A stretch of 64,000 bases of DNA, taken from Aliidiomarina sp. B3213 (GTDB lineage Bacteria > Pseudomonadota > Gammaproteobacteria > Enterobacterales > Alteromonadaceae). Location of the stretch: contig NZ_QMKJ01000004.1 in assembly GCF_003290085.1 (NCBI RefSeq), positions 186,001-250,000 of the forward strand, read 5' to 3'. Numbering within the stretch: the stretch's first letter is position 1; each line of letters opens with the position of its first letter. The translations under genes and the position numbers were made by a program. Below, piece after piece: positions 1 through 8,020 of this stretch. Below the pieces are notes generated by a model. It was given only the letters and a program-made list of their open reading frames with translations, was not told the DNA's origin and did not search any database.

Positions 1-2
1 TC

Positions 3-554
3 GCAAGGCTCAGCACCACTTTGCCCGCAAACGCATTTGATGCCGCTACATTACAGCGCCCAACAAGCGACACCATCGACTTTTACTACAGCTGCCCCTA
101 TATCGAGTATCACAACTTAATTGTTTCACGAGCCGACGATAACATTGTCATTAACCAACTCAATGACCTCATTGGACTCCATGTTATTGCCTTTCAAACC
201 GCTACCAGAGCTCTAGGACCGTCTTTTGCCAACGCAGCTGAGCAAGCGAGCGAATATGTTGAAACCGTAGACCAAGGAAGCCAGGTAGAAATGCTTATGC
301 GCCAACGCACCAATGCCATAGTGTTAGACGAAAATATTTTGAATTACTACCTTGGCCAATACAGTGATGTGCCTACACTTAATAGATACCCCATTGCCAC
401 CACACGATATCAAGTCGCGTTTAAAGACCCTTCTCTGCAACAACGCTTCGATAGTGCACAGCAACGTATTTGGCAAACCGAGGCTTATCAACAGCTGCAA
501 AGAAAATATTTCAATACAGTGAACCAGCAATTAGCCGCCCACTGTGATTTTTAA
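3..554 (+). CDS. Periplasmic solute-binding protein, family 3 type (5' end outside window)
   Basis: The reading frame is open to the left edge, so this is the C-terminal part of a longer gene. It aligns along its whole length with the next gene: AFDAATLQ corresponds to AFDASSLQ, YYSCPYIEY to YYSCPYIQY and YQVAFKDP to YQVAFKDP. By that alignment roughly the first 80 residues, including any signal peptide, are missing. The fold resembles bacterial family 3 extracellular solute-binding proteins (amino-acid or small-molecule binding). Two cysteines, one in SCPY and one four residues from the C-terminus, are shared with the paralogue and could form a disulfide (inference). An internal TTG at 21 could be mistaken for a start, but homology continues upstream of it. 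No permease or ATPase gene is visible, so ligand and partner are unknown. Confidence 0.75.
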   Translation, partial: ARLSTTLPANAFDAATLQRPTSDTIDFYYSCPYIEYHNLIVSRADDNIVINQLNDLIGLHVIAFQTATRALGPSFANAAEQASEYVETVDQGSQVEMLMRQRTNAIVLDENILNYYLGQYSDVPTLNRYPIATTRYQVAFKDPSLQQRFDSAQQRIWQTEAYQQLQRKYFNTVNQQLAAHCDF

Positions 555-608
555 GAATTGGTTGTTACTCTGCCTTTTGTCATAGTGCGTTCCATCCAAA
601 GTATTCTA

Positions 609-644
609 ATCTGATCTTAAGTAGGCATAAATCTGACTTAAGGC
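609..644 (+). repeat. Imperfect direct repeat upstream of the second solute-binding gene
   Basis: ATCTGATCTTAAGTAGGC (609-626) is followed by ATCTGACTTAAGGC (631-644), an imperfect tandem copy ending just before the ATG at 652. It may be a regulator site or the leftover of a small duplication. No function is demonstrated. Confidence 0.3.
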
Positions 645-651
645 GGTAGTT

Positions 652-1419
652 ATGGTTCAGGCAGCAGCACGTTACACGGCTCTTACATTGGCCTTTGTCA
701 CATGGCTTTCGATTTCACCGGTAGCTGCTTCGTCCTTGCACGTTTTAGTGGGATTACACAAACCACCTTATATCGACCTCACGTCTAACTCCGGTTATGA
801 AATTGAGCTTATGGAACTTATTGGCGCGCACATGGGTGTTCACGTGAACTTTACTCATGTTCCCAACGGCCGGATAGGAGAAACTTTAAGCGCGGACGCT
901 TTCGACGCGTCTAGCCTACAAAAGGAAGAAACTGGCCCTAACGATTATTACTACAGTTGCCCCTATATTCAGTATCAGAACATGGTAGTTACGCGCCAGC
1001 AAGACAGGCTAACCATCAATAGTTTGGAAGATTTACTAGGGCTCTCCGTGTTAGCGTTTCAAACAGCAAACATTGTTCTCGGAGAAGACTTTAGCAATGC
1101 CATAGAACGAGCTGAAGACTACAATGAGACAGTCGACCAGAGTGCCCAAGTAGAAATGCTGTTACGAGGCAGAGTGCAAGCCATTGTTATTGACAGAAAC
1201 ATTCTGAACCACTACTTACTCACCAGCGATAATCCATCTCCGCTCAACAGACTCACTATCGCTACCACCAACTACCAAGTCGCGTTTAAAGACCCAAACC
1301 TAAGAGACCGGTTCAATGAAGCCCAAAGCCAAGTTTGGCAAACACCGGAATACCAAGAGCTTCAACAAAAATATTTTGGTGATATTAATCAAAATCTAGA
1401 GATGTTTTGTGAGGTTTGA
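652..1419 (+). CDS. Periplasmic solute-binding protein, family 3 type
   Basis: A 255-residue protein with an N-terminal signal peptide (hydrophobic core at about residues 8-24, probable cleavage after PVAAS). The remainder reads as a family 3 solute-binding domain, as in polar amino-acid ABC transporters. It is a tandem paralogue of the preceding gene, 97 bp downstream of it. The YYSCPY cysteine and a cysteine three residues from the end are conserved in both copies. AAGG lies about 10 nt before the ATG. No transporter membrane subunit sits beside it, so it may work with a distant permease or act as a sensor-type binding protein; the ligand cannot be named. Functional class is fairly sure, specificity is not. 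Confidence 0.75.
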   Translation: MVQAAARYTALTLAFVTWLSISPVAASSLHVLVGLHKPPYIDLTSNSGYEIELMELIGAHMGVHVNFTHVPNGRIGETLSADAFDASSLQKEETGPNDYYYSCPYIQYQNMVVTRQQDRLTINSLEDLLGLSVLAFQTANIVLGEDFSNAIERAEDYNETVDQSAQVEMLLRGRVQAIVIDRNILNHYLLTSDNPSPLNRLTIATTNYQVAFKDPNLRDRFNEAQSQVWQTPEYQELQQKYFGDINQNLEMFCEV

Positions 1420-1817
1420 GGTAAAACCCTGAGTCGGGTTACAGAGAGTAGAGTTGGGTGCTATTTCTTATGCGCGCTCTCGACACCAGCTAAAAAACGT
1501 CCCTGAGCATCGTCAGGCTCCGCTCCATGCCTCGCGTAAAAAGCTGATCGAGCGGTGCTCGCTCCGGGCGCTTTTTACCCAGACTTGACCTCGGGACCTA
1601 TCTATTATGAGGCCCCATAGACGAGATTCAGAATCTACAAAAATAGCAGCAATTAATGCGCTCCCCACTATGCGCTTAGCCGTATTTCAACCATACTGAT
1701 TGTGTTCGTGGTGGAATTTCATTTGATCACGGTGAGGCATTAACAGGGGGGTAGATAAGATGTTTTGGAAAGCATAATCCATTACCACGTTAAGTAACGA
1801 GCGCAATATAGGCAATT
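1420..1817. other. Gap between solute-binding genes and island; no gene seen
   Basis: A short AACCC/GGGTT stem (1425-1440) follows the solute-binding gene but has no T-run, so it is at best a weak terminator. The tRNA-like repeat lies at 1461-1611. From 1612 to 1817 I see no credible reading frame, RNA gene or mobile-element end. Confidence 0.5.
1461..1611 (-). repeat. tRNA-like fragment joined to a hairpin-rich repeat
   Basis: Positions 1578-1611 match the T-arm, variable loop and anticodon-loop part of the tRNA-Ile(CAU) gene at 8688-8764 in the same orientation: 30 of 34 bases by eye, diverging exactly at the end of the T-stem. The acceptor 3' end is missing and the T-stem has a mismatch, so it is not a working tRNA. 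Directly 3' of it (minus strand) lies a perfect 9-bp inverted repeat, GTAAAAAGC (1536-1544) with GCTTTTTAC (1570-1578). It encloses a 5-bp CGAGC/GCTCG stem (1549-1561). A small CCTGA/TCAGG stem follows at 1502-1517. One minus frame, without a start codon, reads FYARHGAEPDDAQGRF and ends at a TAG at 1461-1463. I recall this peptide from spurious small ORFs in many gammaproteobacteria, so I treat the unit as a dispersed tRNA-linked repeat rather than a gene. Confidence 0.6.
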
Positions 1818-3566
1818 TTAAGTTACTTTATTTTTCTTTGCTTTAGTGAAGTTTACTATTTTTACAGGAATCATAACCACGCTCACCCTTTTATATTTTA
1901 ACGTTTTTCGCAAGCGTTCATAGGTTAGCTTTAATTCATATTTAGCCATCAAAGGCAAATTTTCTTTCATAGGTTTATCTTTTTTCTCATCATAGAGAAG
2001 CCACATCTGAACCTCATAATTAGCACCAACAACATCTTCAGTAGATTCCTTAATGTGTTCAAGGAAATCGTTGCTTTTAGGGTGTCCGGATTTCTGAATG
2101 AACCCTCTAATCTCCTCAAGAAATACATCATCAGTCAAGAAAAATTCACAGTAAAATCGAGTCTGAGAAAATAAATAATTAATAGAACTGCAACCACCAT
2201 ACTTTTTGACTTGAACGATACGAGCTATATCGTTTTCAAGCTCTAGTATGTCGCAAAACTCCTTGTCTTTTCTTGCTAGGCCAATTCGAAGTTTTGCAGT
2301 ATCAAATTTAATAGCATTGGGATTTACTTCACAATACTTGTCGTTGAATATTCCTTCTCTATTTTGGCTGCTTTGAATGCAAGATATATCGATACCGTTA
2401 AAGTGTTCTGCTAGATTATCTTCGGGGAGGTCATTTATAACAAAGCTGTTCAATGCAGCGTAAAAGTCATTGTCGACCTTCCGCCATTCACCTAATGATA
2501 GTATGTAACACTGAGATTCGTATTGAATCTCTGCTATTATGCAGGAGTATAAGCTCCAACAGAGGTTAGCTAAGATTTTGTCTTCATCATGTGAATATGC
2601 GTAAACTTTCTTGTTTTTTATTGACTTGGCAGTTATATCATCTTTTGTTTTAAATATGGCTTGAGCACCTTGGTATAAATCTTCGATTCGAATGTGTGAG
2701 ACTATGTAATTATTTCGTTTTTCTTTGTTGGAGTAAGAAAAACTATATTCGTCATCAGATAAAAAGTCCGGAATCGCCAAATGAATTGTATCGAGCTGTT
2801 CGTTTACTAAATTCTCTATGAGCACGTTATCTAAAGTTTCTTGTATTTCTTCTGTAACAGGCGATAAATTTGGGTAATTCGGAAATAGCTCCTTATATGC
2901 CTCCGAACCGTATGAGTCGACAAACTTGTCAAGAAAATAAATTAACCTTTCCCAACTAAGTTTTTCTTCGCCAATTATCTTAATTGTTAAGCAGTCTTTG
3001 CCTTGTAATGTAATATTATTATCGTCTTGGATATGAGCAGAAATGTATCTCAAAAACTCAATTTCAGACATGCCAAAATCAAATGAATTTGAAGGTTTAG
3101 TTAGTTGCCGATCAATGATTTGGGTTGTATGTGATTGGATTGCGCTCTTAGCTTGACGAACTTCTTCATTACCACACATATTCATCGCTACTTTAATACC
3201 AAAGTCAGGCTCAAATTTCTTCTTATCGAGCCAACTTGTGCCTCTTGTTCCAAAAGCGGCAGCGTATATGCGATTCTCCTTCTTGATTAGTAGTAACCCA
3301 CTTGGACGCTCTGAACTAGGCCTGAAATTAAGAAGCTGTTCATACTCCAAATTTTCGTTGATGAAGTCTATCCACGGGGGTGTTTCATGAGCAGGATTAT
3401 TAACTTGCTGGCAATAGAAAATACATTGGTGTTCAGCAACAGTGAATCGCCTGATTTTGAACTTATCAGAATCTTCTTCAGGAAGTTTGCCAGTCTCGAT
3501 AACGTCCGCAAAGGATTTATCTGTTTTGGATAAATAAAGAGTTATTTTTCCTATTTCACAATCCAT
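1818..3566 (-). CDS. DUF6119 / TIGR04141-like sporadically distributed protein
   Basis: A 582-residue cytoplasmic protein without signal peptide or membrane segments. It resembles the DUF6119 (TIGR04141, sporadically distributed) family: it begins with a short beta segment (KITLYLSKTDKSF), carries FGTRGTSWL and EPDFGIKVAMN near residues 105-128, and in the C-terminal half has FCDILE followed by VQVKKYGGCSSINYLFSQ, the region I recall as most conserved. The biochemical role is unknown; members occur patchily near defence genes. I place the start at 3566 because GGAG lies 8 nt upstream and the family starts there; an in-frame ATG at 3626 adds 20 residues but has no ribosome site. The gene is AT-rich and divergent from the HNH endonuclease gene. 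Family call is from motif memory, moderately sure. Confidence 0.6.
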   Translation of the reverse strand: MDCEIGKITLYLSKTDKSFADVIETGKLPEEDSDKFKIRRFTVAEHQCIFYCQQVNNPAHETPPWIDFINENLEYEQLLNFRPSSERPSGLLLIKKENRIYAAAFGTRGTSWLDKKKFEPDFGIKVAMNMCGNEEVRQAKSAIQSHTTQIIDRQLTKPSNSFDFGMSEIEFLRYISAHIQDDNNITLQGKDCLTIKIIGEEKLSWERLIYFLDKFVDSYGSEAYKELFPNYPNLSPVTEEIQETLDNVLIENLVNEQLDTIHLAIPDFLSDDEYSFSYSNKEKRNNYIVSHIRIEDLYQGAQAIFKTKDDITAKSIKNKKVYAYSHDEDKILANLCWSLYSCIIAEIQYESQCYILSLGEWRKVDNDFYAALNSFVINDLPEDNLAEHFNGIDISCIQSSQNREGIFNDKYCEVNPNAIKFDTAKLRIGLARKDKEFCDILELENDIARIVQVKKYGGCSSINYLFSQTRFYCEFFLTDDVFLEEIRGFIQKSGHPKSNDFLEHIKESTEDVVGANYEVQMWLLYDEKKDKPMKENLPLMAKYELKLTYERLRKTLKYKRVSVVMIPVKIVNFTKAKKNKVT

Positions 3567-3734
3567 TGTATCGTCTCCAATATAGCCCCAAAATACTGGT
3601 CTATCAGAGTTAGTACCAAAAAACAAATGATTGCACTTTTTTATTAGGGGTCATTCCAGCGCTACCACTTCTCCTAATAGTTTATTCCTTAGGGTAATTA
3701 ACCCCATGGATTTATAGGATTTTATGAGCAAGGC

Positions 3735-3788
3735 ATACTTACAGATTATAAATTAACTCCTTTTTAGTTTTAGAACTTGCGTAAGTAT
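3735..3788. promoter_or_regulatory. Inverted repeat in the divergent island intergenic region
   Basis: ATACTTAC (3735-3742) and GTAAGTAT (3781-3788) are perfect reverse complements 38 bp apart, between the divergent DUF6119-like and HNH genes. The spacing is compatible with two operator half-sites for one regulator. A possible promoter for the HNH gene overlaps the right arm: TTGCGT (3777-3782), a 17-nt spacer, then CACAAT (3800-3805). Both elements are weak matches. Confidence 0.35.
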
Positions 3789-3845
3789 ACGGAGTTCTAC
3801 ACAATAAAAGTCAAGGGAGTATTATATTAAAATCAGGTGGTTATC

Positions 3846-4955
3846 TTGAAGACGGTTAAAAATTTAATCTTTAGGCATTTAACGCAAGCGGATTTCTTCA
3901 ATATTAATAAACCTCCGGGAACTGAAACTGGTGGTGGAGGGCAGGCCTATATCGACTTTCCAGTAAGATCAATAGGTATTGATAAGTGGGAAAAGTTTTT
4001 TTCCGGGATTAAAAATTTAAAAAGAACTACTGCGACTCAAGGCCCCTGCTGGGAGTTTCCGATTTTTAGTATTGGTATAGACGAGGCTCATGATTCTAGT
4101 CAAGAATTAAAAATCTATCAGCGGCGAGCAGCATCGGTGAGTATAACTAGTCAGAAGCTACAATCGAGCCGATCAAATAGAGTTAAGGCATGGTTGCCCC
4201 ATTACGGCTTTCCTAAGCCAATTGATCCTACTGATCGCAATCAATGTCCTGACGGCCTGATAGTCTTCATTGCATCAACTTTTGATGGCCAAGTATGGGC
4301 TGGTTGGTATTTAAATGACGGCGCCGCAGACCTTCCATTTGTTGGAGAGGACACTTCAATTTTTGAAAAGATGTTTTCACCTGAGTCTAGGCGGGAAGGA
4401 TTTTCCGGTTTTCTCAGTTTCGATGATGGACAACTGTTATTATCGATAGGTGATCTTAAACATCCTTTCAGAACAAGCAGCGTTATTAGTGTAAAAGAGC
4501 CTGACAACCAAGCAGATCAGATTGACGAGACTGAAGTTATAGACCAACTTTTTGATGAAGACTTTACGGATGAAAAAGTAGAGACTTCTGAAAAGACAGT
4601 CAAGGTTAGAAAAAGAAACGCCAAACTAGTTAAAAAGTTAAAAGGACTTTATAACAATAGATGTCAAGTTACGGGTGATGAGTTTATCTTCAAGAAGAAA
4701 AATGGCGTTAATTATACTGAAGCTCATCACTTGATCCCTCTTGGAAGAGGAGGTTCTGACGCCCCTAGAAACTTGGTAATCTTAAGCCCACTAATACATT
4801 CAATGCTCCATCATGCAGATGTTTCTCCAATAAATTTGGAAGACATGCTACATATGGAAGATGGAAGTGCTTTATTAGACTTGTATATTAACGGTAAGGC
4901 TTACACTATTCATTGGCATCCTGAACATGCTGAGCTATTTAAAGATGCCAATTAG
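3846..4955 (+). CDS. HNH endonuclease, probable restriction enzyme of the cassette
   Basis: A protein of about 369 residues. The C-terminal 100 residues form an HNH nuclease domain: RCQVTG, then the metal-binding EAHHLIPLG at about residues 292-300, NLVIL with the conserved Asn, and HSMLHHADV supplying the last histidines. The N-terminal 240 residues match nothing I recognise and probably recognise DNA; a Gly-rich TGGGGQAYIDFP segment is notable. An acidic linker (about 220-248) and a Lys/Arg-rich stretch precede the HNH domain. Start choice: AGGTGG sits 5 nt before a TTG at 3846; an in-frame GTG at 3837 is the alternative. It ends 21 bp from the tail of the D12 methylase gene on the other strand. 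Role as the cutting enzyme is inferred from domain and neighbours. Confidence 0.7.
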   Translation: MKTVKNLIFRHLTQADFFNINKPPGTETGGGGQAYIDFPVRSIGIDKWEKFFSGIKNLKRTTATQGPCWEFPIFSIGIDEAHDSSQELKIYQRRAASVSITSQKLQSSRSNRVKAWLPHYGFPKPIDPTDRNQCPDGLIVFIASTFDGQVWAGWYLNDGAADLPFVGEDTSIFEKMFSPESRREGFSGFLSFDDGQLLLSIGDLKHPFRTSSVISVKEPDNQADQIDETEVIDQLFDEDFTDEKVETSEKTVKVRKRNAKLVKKLKGLYNNRCQVTGDEFIFKKKNGVNYTEAHHLIPLGRGGSDAPRNLVILSPLIHSMLHHADVSPINLEDMLHMEDGSALLDLYINGKAYTIHWHPEHAELFKDAN

Positions 4956-4976
4956 AGTTAGCTTATGATTGAACTA

Positions 4977-6053
4977 TTATCTGTTGAGATGTATGAGATA
5001 TTCAGTTAAGTGGTTTTTGAGATGGCTGCTATTGCTTTTAAACCGCTTGTGAACAAATTCGTCTATGTATACATCTCCGAATGGAGATAATAGTTCAACA
5101 AAATCTTCAATACTTAATAATCCATCTTCACTGTAGCTAATAAGAAAATTATTGGTTTTCATATTATTGAAAATGAGCCGAAATGAGTCACGAATTTTTG
5201 TTTTAGTACAAAAATTTGAATATTGGTCTCGCCAAGGCCTCAGACCACTCACTCCTATAGCTTCCGGTTCATCTCCGCGAGCCAAAGTTTCTAGTATGTG
5301 ATAGTTAGCAGCGTATTGCCTTTTCATATAAGGAGGATCAATGTAGCAGATATCACACGAAATTTTGCTTGAAACCTCCTCAGCATACCCTTGTAGTACA
5401 GTGTGATTTTTAACATCATTTTTCAAAAGCAAATTGCTGGGGTATAAATTAAGAGTATCTTTAGCGCGACCGACAAGATTCGCCATGTGATGTCCATATG
5501 TCCCTGCAATATTAGCTACATCATTCGTCCCCATTATCAAGTCGTGTAAAATAAGACTTTTCTCGTTATGAGTTAAAGCCTTATTTTTTGTCAGTTTTTC
5601 AATATTTGCACGAATGCCATCAATTTTCGCAGCATTTTCACTACTGTAGTAATTTCTCGGTTTGTCCGTGTTACTTGGCTTTCCGGAAAGTGAAAACTCT
5701 TTCCAAAAATAACCTTTAATGGGTTTGGAGTTATTCAGCGCGTTAATCATCATTTGATAATGCGTCGGGCTTGATTCATTTTCTTTTGGTTTATAATACT
5801 GTTCAACAAAATCTCTAGCCCGTTGAAATGTCGGAAGCTTTGAAAATTTTAATCCTGAAACAGCATGATGATACGAATAAGTCATTAAATCATTTGCTGT
5901 CACCTTATATCCGAGTTTACGAAGCTCCATAGACACAGTCGCAGTACCGGTCATTAAGTCGGCTACGTGGGCTCCTTCTGGAACAATATCCCCAATTTTC
6001 TTTAAAAGGACATCTATAATCTTCGATTTAGAGCCTATATATCTATATCCCAT
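4977..6053 (-). CDS. DNA adenine methylase, D12 class
   Basis: A 358-residue N6-adenine DNA methyltransferase of the D12/Dam-like class (COG3392 type by resemblance). The AdoMet-binding motif appears as ADLMTGTATVS at about residues 31-41 and the catalytic motif as DPPY at 239-242, followed by QYAANYHILE. The order FxG-like motif before DPPY matches the alpha-type arrangement. Its ATG overlaps the stop codon of the upstream methylase by one base (TAATG), so the two are translationally coupled. Presumed role: protecting host DNA from the HNH nuclease next door, possibly one strand of an asymmetric site. An orphan methylase is the alternative. The gene is AT-rich like the rest of the island. 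Confidence 0.85.
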   Translation of the reverse strand: MGYRYIGSKSKIIDVLLKKIGDIVPEGAHVADLMTGTATVSMELRKLGYKVTANDLMTYSYHHAVSGLKFSKLPTFQRARDFVEQYYKPKENESSPTHYQMMINALNNSKPIKGYFWKEFSLSGKPSNTDKPRNYYSSENAAKIDGIRANIEKLTKNKALTHNEKSLILHDLIMGTNDVANIAGTYGHHMANLVGRAKDTLNLYPSNLLLKNDVKNHTVLQGYAEEVSSKISCDICYIDPPYMKRQYAANYHILETLARGDEPEAIGVSGLRPWRDQYSNFCTKTKIRDSFRLIFNNMKTNNFLISYSEDGLLSIEDFVELLSPFGDVYIDEFVHKRFKSNSSHLKNHLTEYLIHLNR

Positions 6054-7939
6054 TAAACAGCCTTTGTATTAAATATATCTTCGATTTTAATATTTTTAAG
6101 AGCTTTAACTGATAGAAGTTCTTGAGATTTTTCTATTGCAATAAAAATCGATTTATAGTCCTTTTTATTTAATCCATAGAGCGCAGCAATAAGCTTCTCA
6201 CAACGTGCGTCAAGAGTTTCAGAAATCAACTCCCCTTGCTTTAGAGATTCTTTTATCTCACTGCTAATTGATAAAATTTCTTCAAACATGGCAGTAGGAA
6301 TCTTCTCAATATCTGGTACGGGGAAATCTAGAATTTGCTTCTGAGTAATATAAGGATGGGATTTCCATTCAATCTCACCATTCGACATAGCTATTAGGAA
6401 AAAAGCTAGTCTTGAATTTATCAAAGCTAAAAAAAATTCCAGTGGAAATGACTTTGTCTTTTTTTCTTTTAATTTAAATATATATACGACTTGGTTTGTC
6501 ATGCGTTGCAAGTAGTCGATCGAAGCAGAAATTCCAATCCCAGTTTTTCTGACGACTAACTTATTACTCTCATATAAGTCACAATTTTTATACTTTATTC
6601 CATCCTTAGAAATATCTATCCACAGATCAGATCGTAAGCTGTAACGACTGATGTGCTCCCCAACAATCAAAGGTCTGCTGTTTTTAATTACTTGTTTATG
6701 AATGATAATATCTTTTTGACACTCCAAAGTCGTCATAGATGATTTACAATGAGAGCATTTGAAAGTTTCTTTGCTGGGTGAGGGTGACCATTTTTTACAA
6801 TTAACGCATTGGATCACATTACCTTTTTTTGATAGCTCAACACCTCGTGAACTGTTTAAATGATTTTCTAGAGTATCTAATTGACCGAGTATCTTGTTAT
6901 AAGTGGCTTCGAGCTCAGCATCTATATCAATGTTAAAAAGATAGTTTTTATTGTTTTCGAACCTGGACTGCTCTACTTTGTGACTCAATTCCAACTCTGC
7001 GGAATGGAAGTCAGTACTACCAGCTAAAATAAGGTTTCGATGTTCAACCGAAAGTCTGAAACAATCGATCTTATGTTGGTCATTAGCTTTACCTTTTTCA
7101 CATATAACGACTGCGCACGCCCGATTAACATCCTTAAATATTTTTTCGCCGAAACGGCCTATAAAGTGGATTTTGGTTTTAGAAAGTAAATAACCTCTCA
7201 AGCTCTCTCTTTCTTGAGAAAATAGCGAATCAGGAATAATGAAAGCAATAAAACCACCATCTTCAAGGTTCTTTAGAGCTGATTCGATGAATAAATCTGA
7301 ACTATCGAACTGCCTATTCAATAATGAAAAATTACCATCTGAAAGAAGATTATAATAATCGCTAACGTCAGCTCCCCATGGGGGATTAGCTATAACTATA
7401 TCAAAGCTATCGAATCCACAATGTCTTTTCTTTAAATTCAACCAACCGATGTCATGTTCTGACTTAAATGGACACAGAGCATTTGTATGAATTGGTGTAA
7501 AAGTATGATACTCGGTTAATCTTTTTTGTGTTTGCAAAAGGGATTTTTTATCAATATCTAAGCCATATAGTTCAAGTTGTTCACTCTTTAAAAAGCCATC
7601 TACCGGAAAGGAGGCATTTGATATTGCTAGCAGAAGCTCGCCATCACCACATGCAGGATCAATGACCCTTAATTTCTTTGATTGGCTACCTAGCCTTTTT
7701 ATATTCTTCTGATTTAAAAAAAAGTAAGATAACACCTTATGAGAAACATACTCAGCAAGGTTTTGCGGAGTGTATACTACACCATTCAATTTTTTTTCCG
7801 CTTTATAGCTTTCCGACTCCTCAAGCACTTGCCTGATATAGTCAGACCTACTCAAGCCTTTACGGCTTTTCTCTATGCGGCTTAGTAATGTTTTCGGAAC
7901 ATTGACTGATACCTGCACACTACGTAGACTTTTCGTCAT
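6053..7939 (-). CDS. Ribbon-helix-helix / N6-adenine methyltransferase fusion
   Basis: A 628-residue protein in three parts. Residues 6-42 (VQVSVNVPKTLLSRIEK, then LSRSDYIRQVLEE) read as a ribbon-helix-helix DNA-binding domain of the CopG/Arc kind. Residues 53-280 form an Eco57I/TaqI-like N6-adenine methyltransferase: VYTPQNLAEYV, DPACGDGE (94-101, AdoMet site), YGLDID and catalytic NPPW (185-188). The rest is a TaqI-type specificity region with a zinc ribbon inserted (CVNC 378-381, CSHC 395-398). No nuclease motif is seen, so it looks like a methylase alone rather than a type IIG enzyme. It is first in an operon with the D12 methylase. AAGGGA lies about 9 nt before the ATG. The fusion suggests that it represses its own promoter. 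Confidence 0.85.
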   Translation of the reverse strand: MTKSLRSVQVSVNVPKTLLSRIEKSRKGLSRSDYIRQVLEESESYKAEKKLNGVVYTPQNLAEYVSHKVLSYFFLNQKNIKRLGSQSKKLRVIDPACGDGELLLAISNASFPVDGFLKSEQLELYGLDIDKKSLLQTQKRLTEYHTFTPIHTNALCPFKSEHDIGWLNLKKRHCGFDSFDIVIANPPWGADVSDYYNLLSDGNFSLLNRQFDSSDLFIESALKNLEDGGFIAFIIPDSLFSQERESLRGYLLSKTKIHFIGRFGEKIFKDVNRACAVVICEKGKANDQHKIDCFRLSVEHRNLILAGSTDFHSAELELSHKVEQSRFENNKNYLFNIDIDAELEATYNKILGQLDTLENHLNSSRGVELSKKGNVIQCVNCKKWSPSPSKETFKCSHCKSSMTTLECQKDIIIHKQVIKNSRPLIVGEHISRYSLRSDLWIDISKDGIKYKNCDLYESNKLVVRKTGIGISASIDYLQRMTNQVVYIFKLKEKKTKSFPLEFFLALINSRLAFFLIAMSNGEIEWKSHPYITQKQILDFPVPDIEKIPTAMFEEILSISSEIKESLKQGELISETLDARCEKLIAALYGLNKKDYKSIFIAIEKSQELLSVKALKNIKIEDIFNTKAV

Positions 7940-8020
7940 TTATAAATTTCCCTTTTAAGATCAATGATTTCCATAACCACCGAATCTTCATAAATGCCTG
8001 ATTATTAAAGACTTTAACGC

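Noticed and set aside
3567-3626. Longer N-terminus for the DUF6119-like protein
   Set aside because: The upstream ATG at 3626 has no Shine-Dalgarno sequence; the ATG at 3566 has GGAG at proper spacing and starts at the usual family N-terminus.
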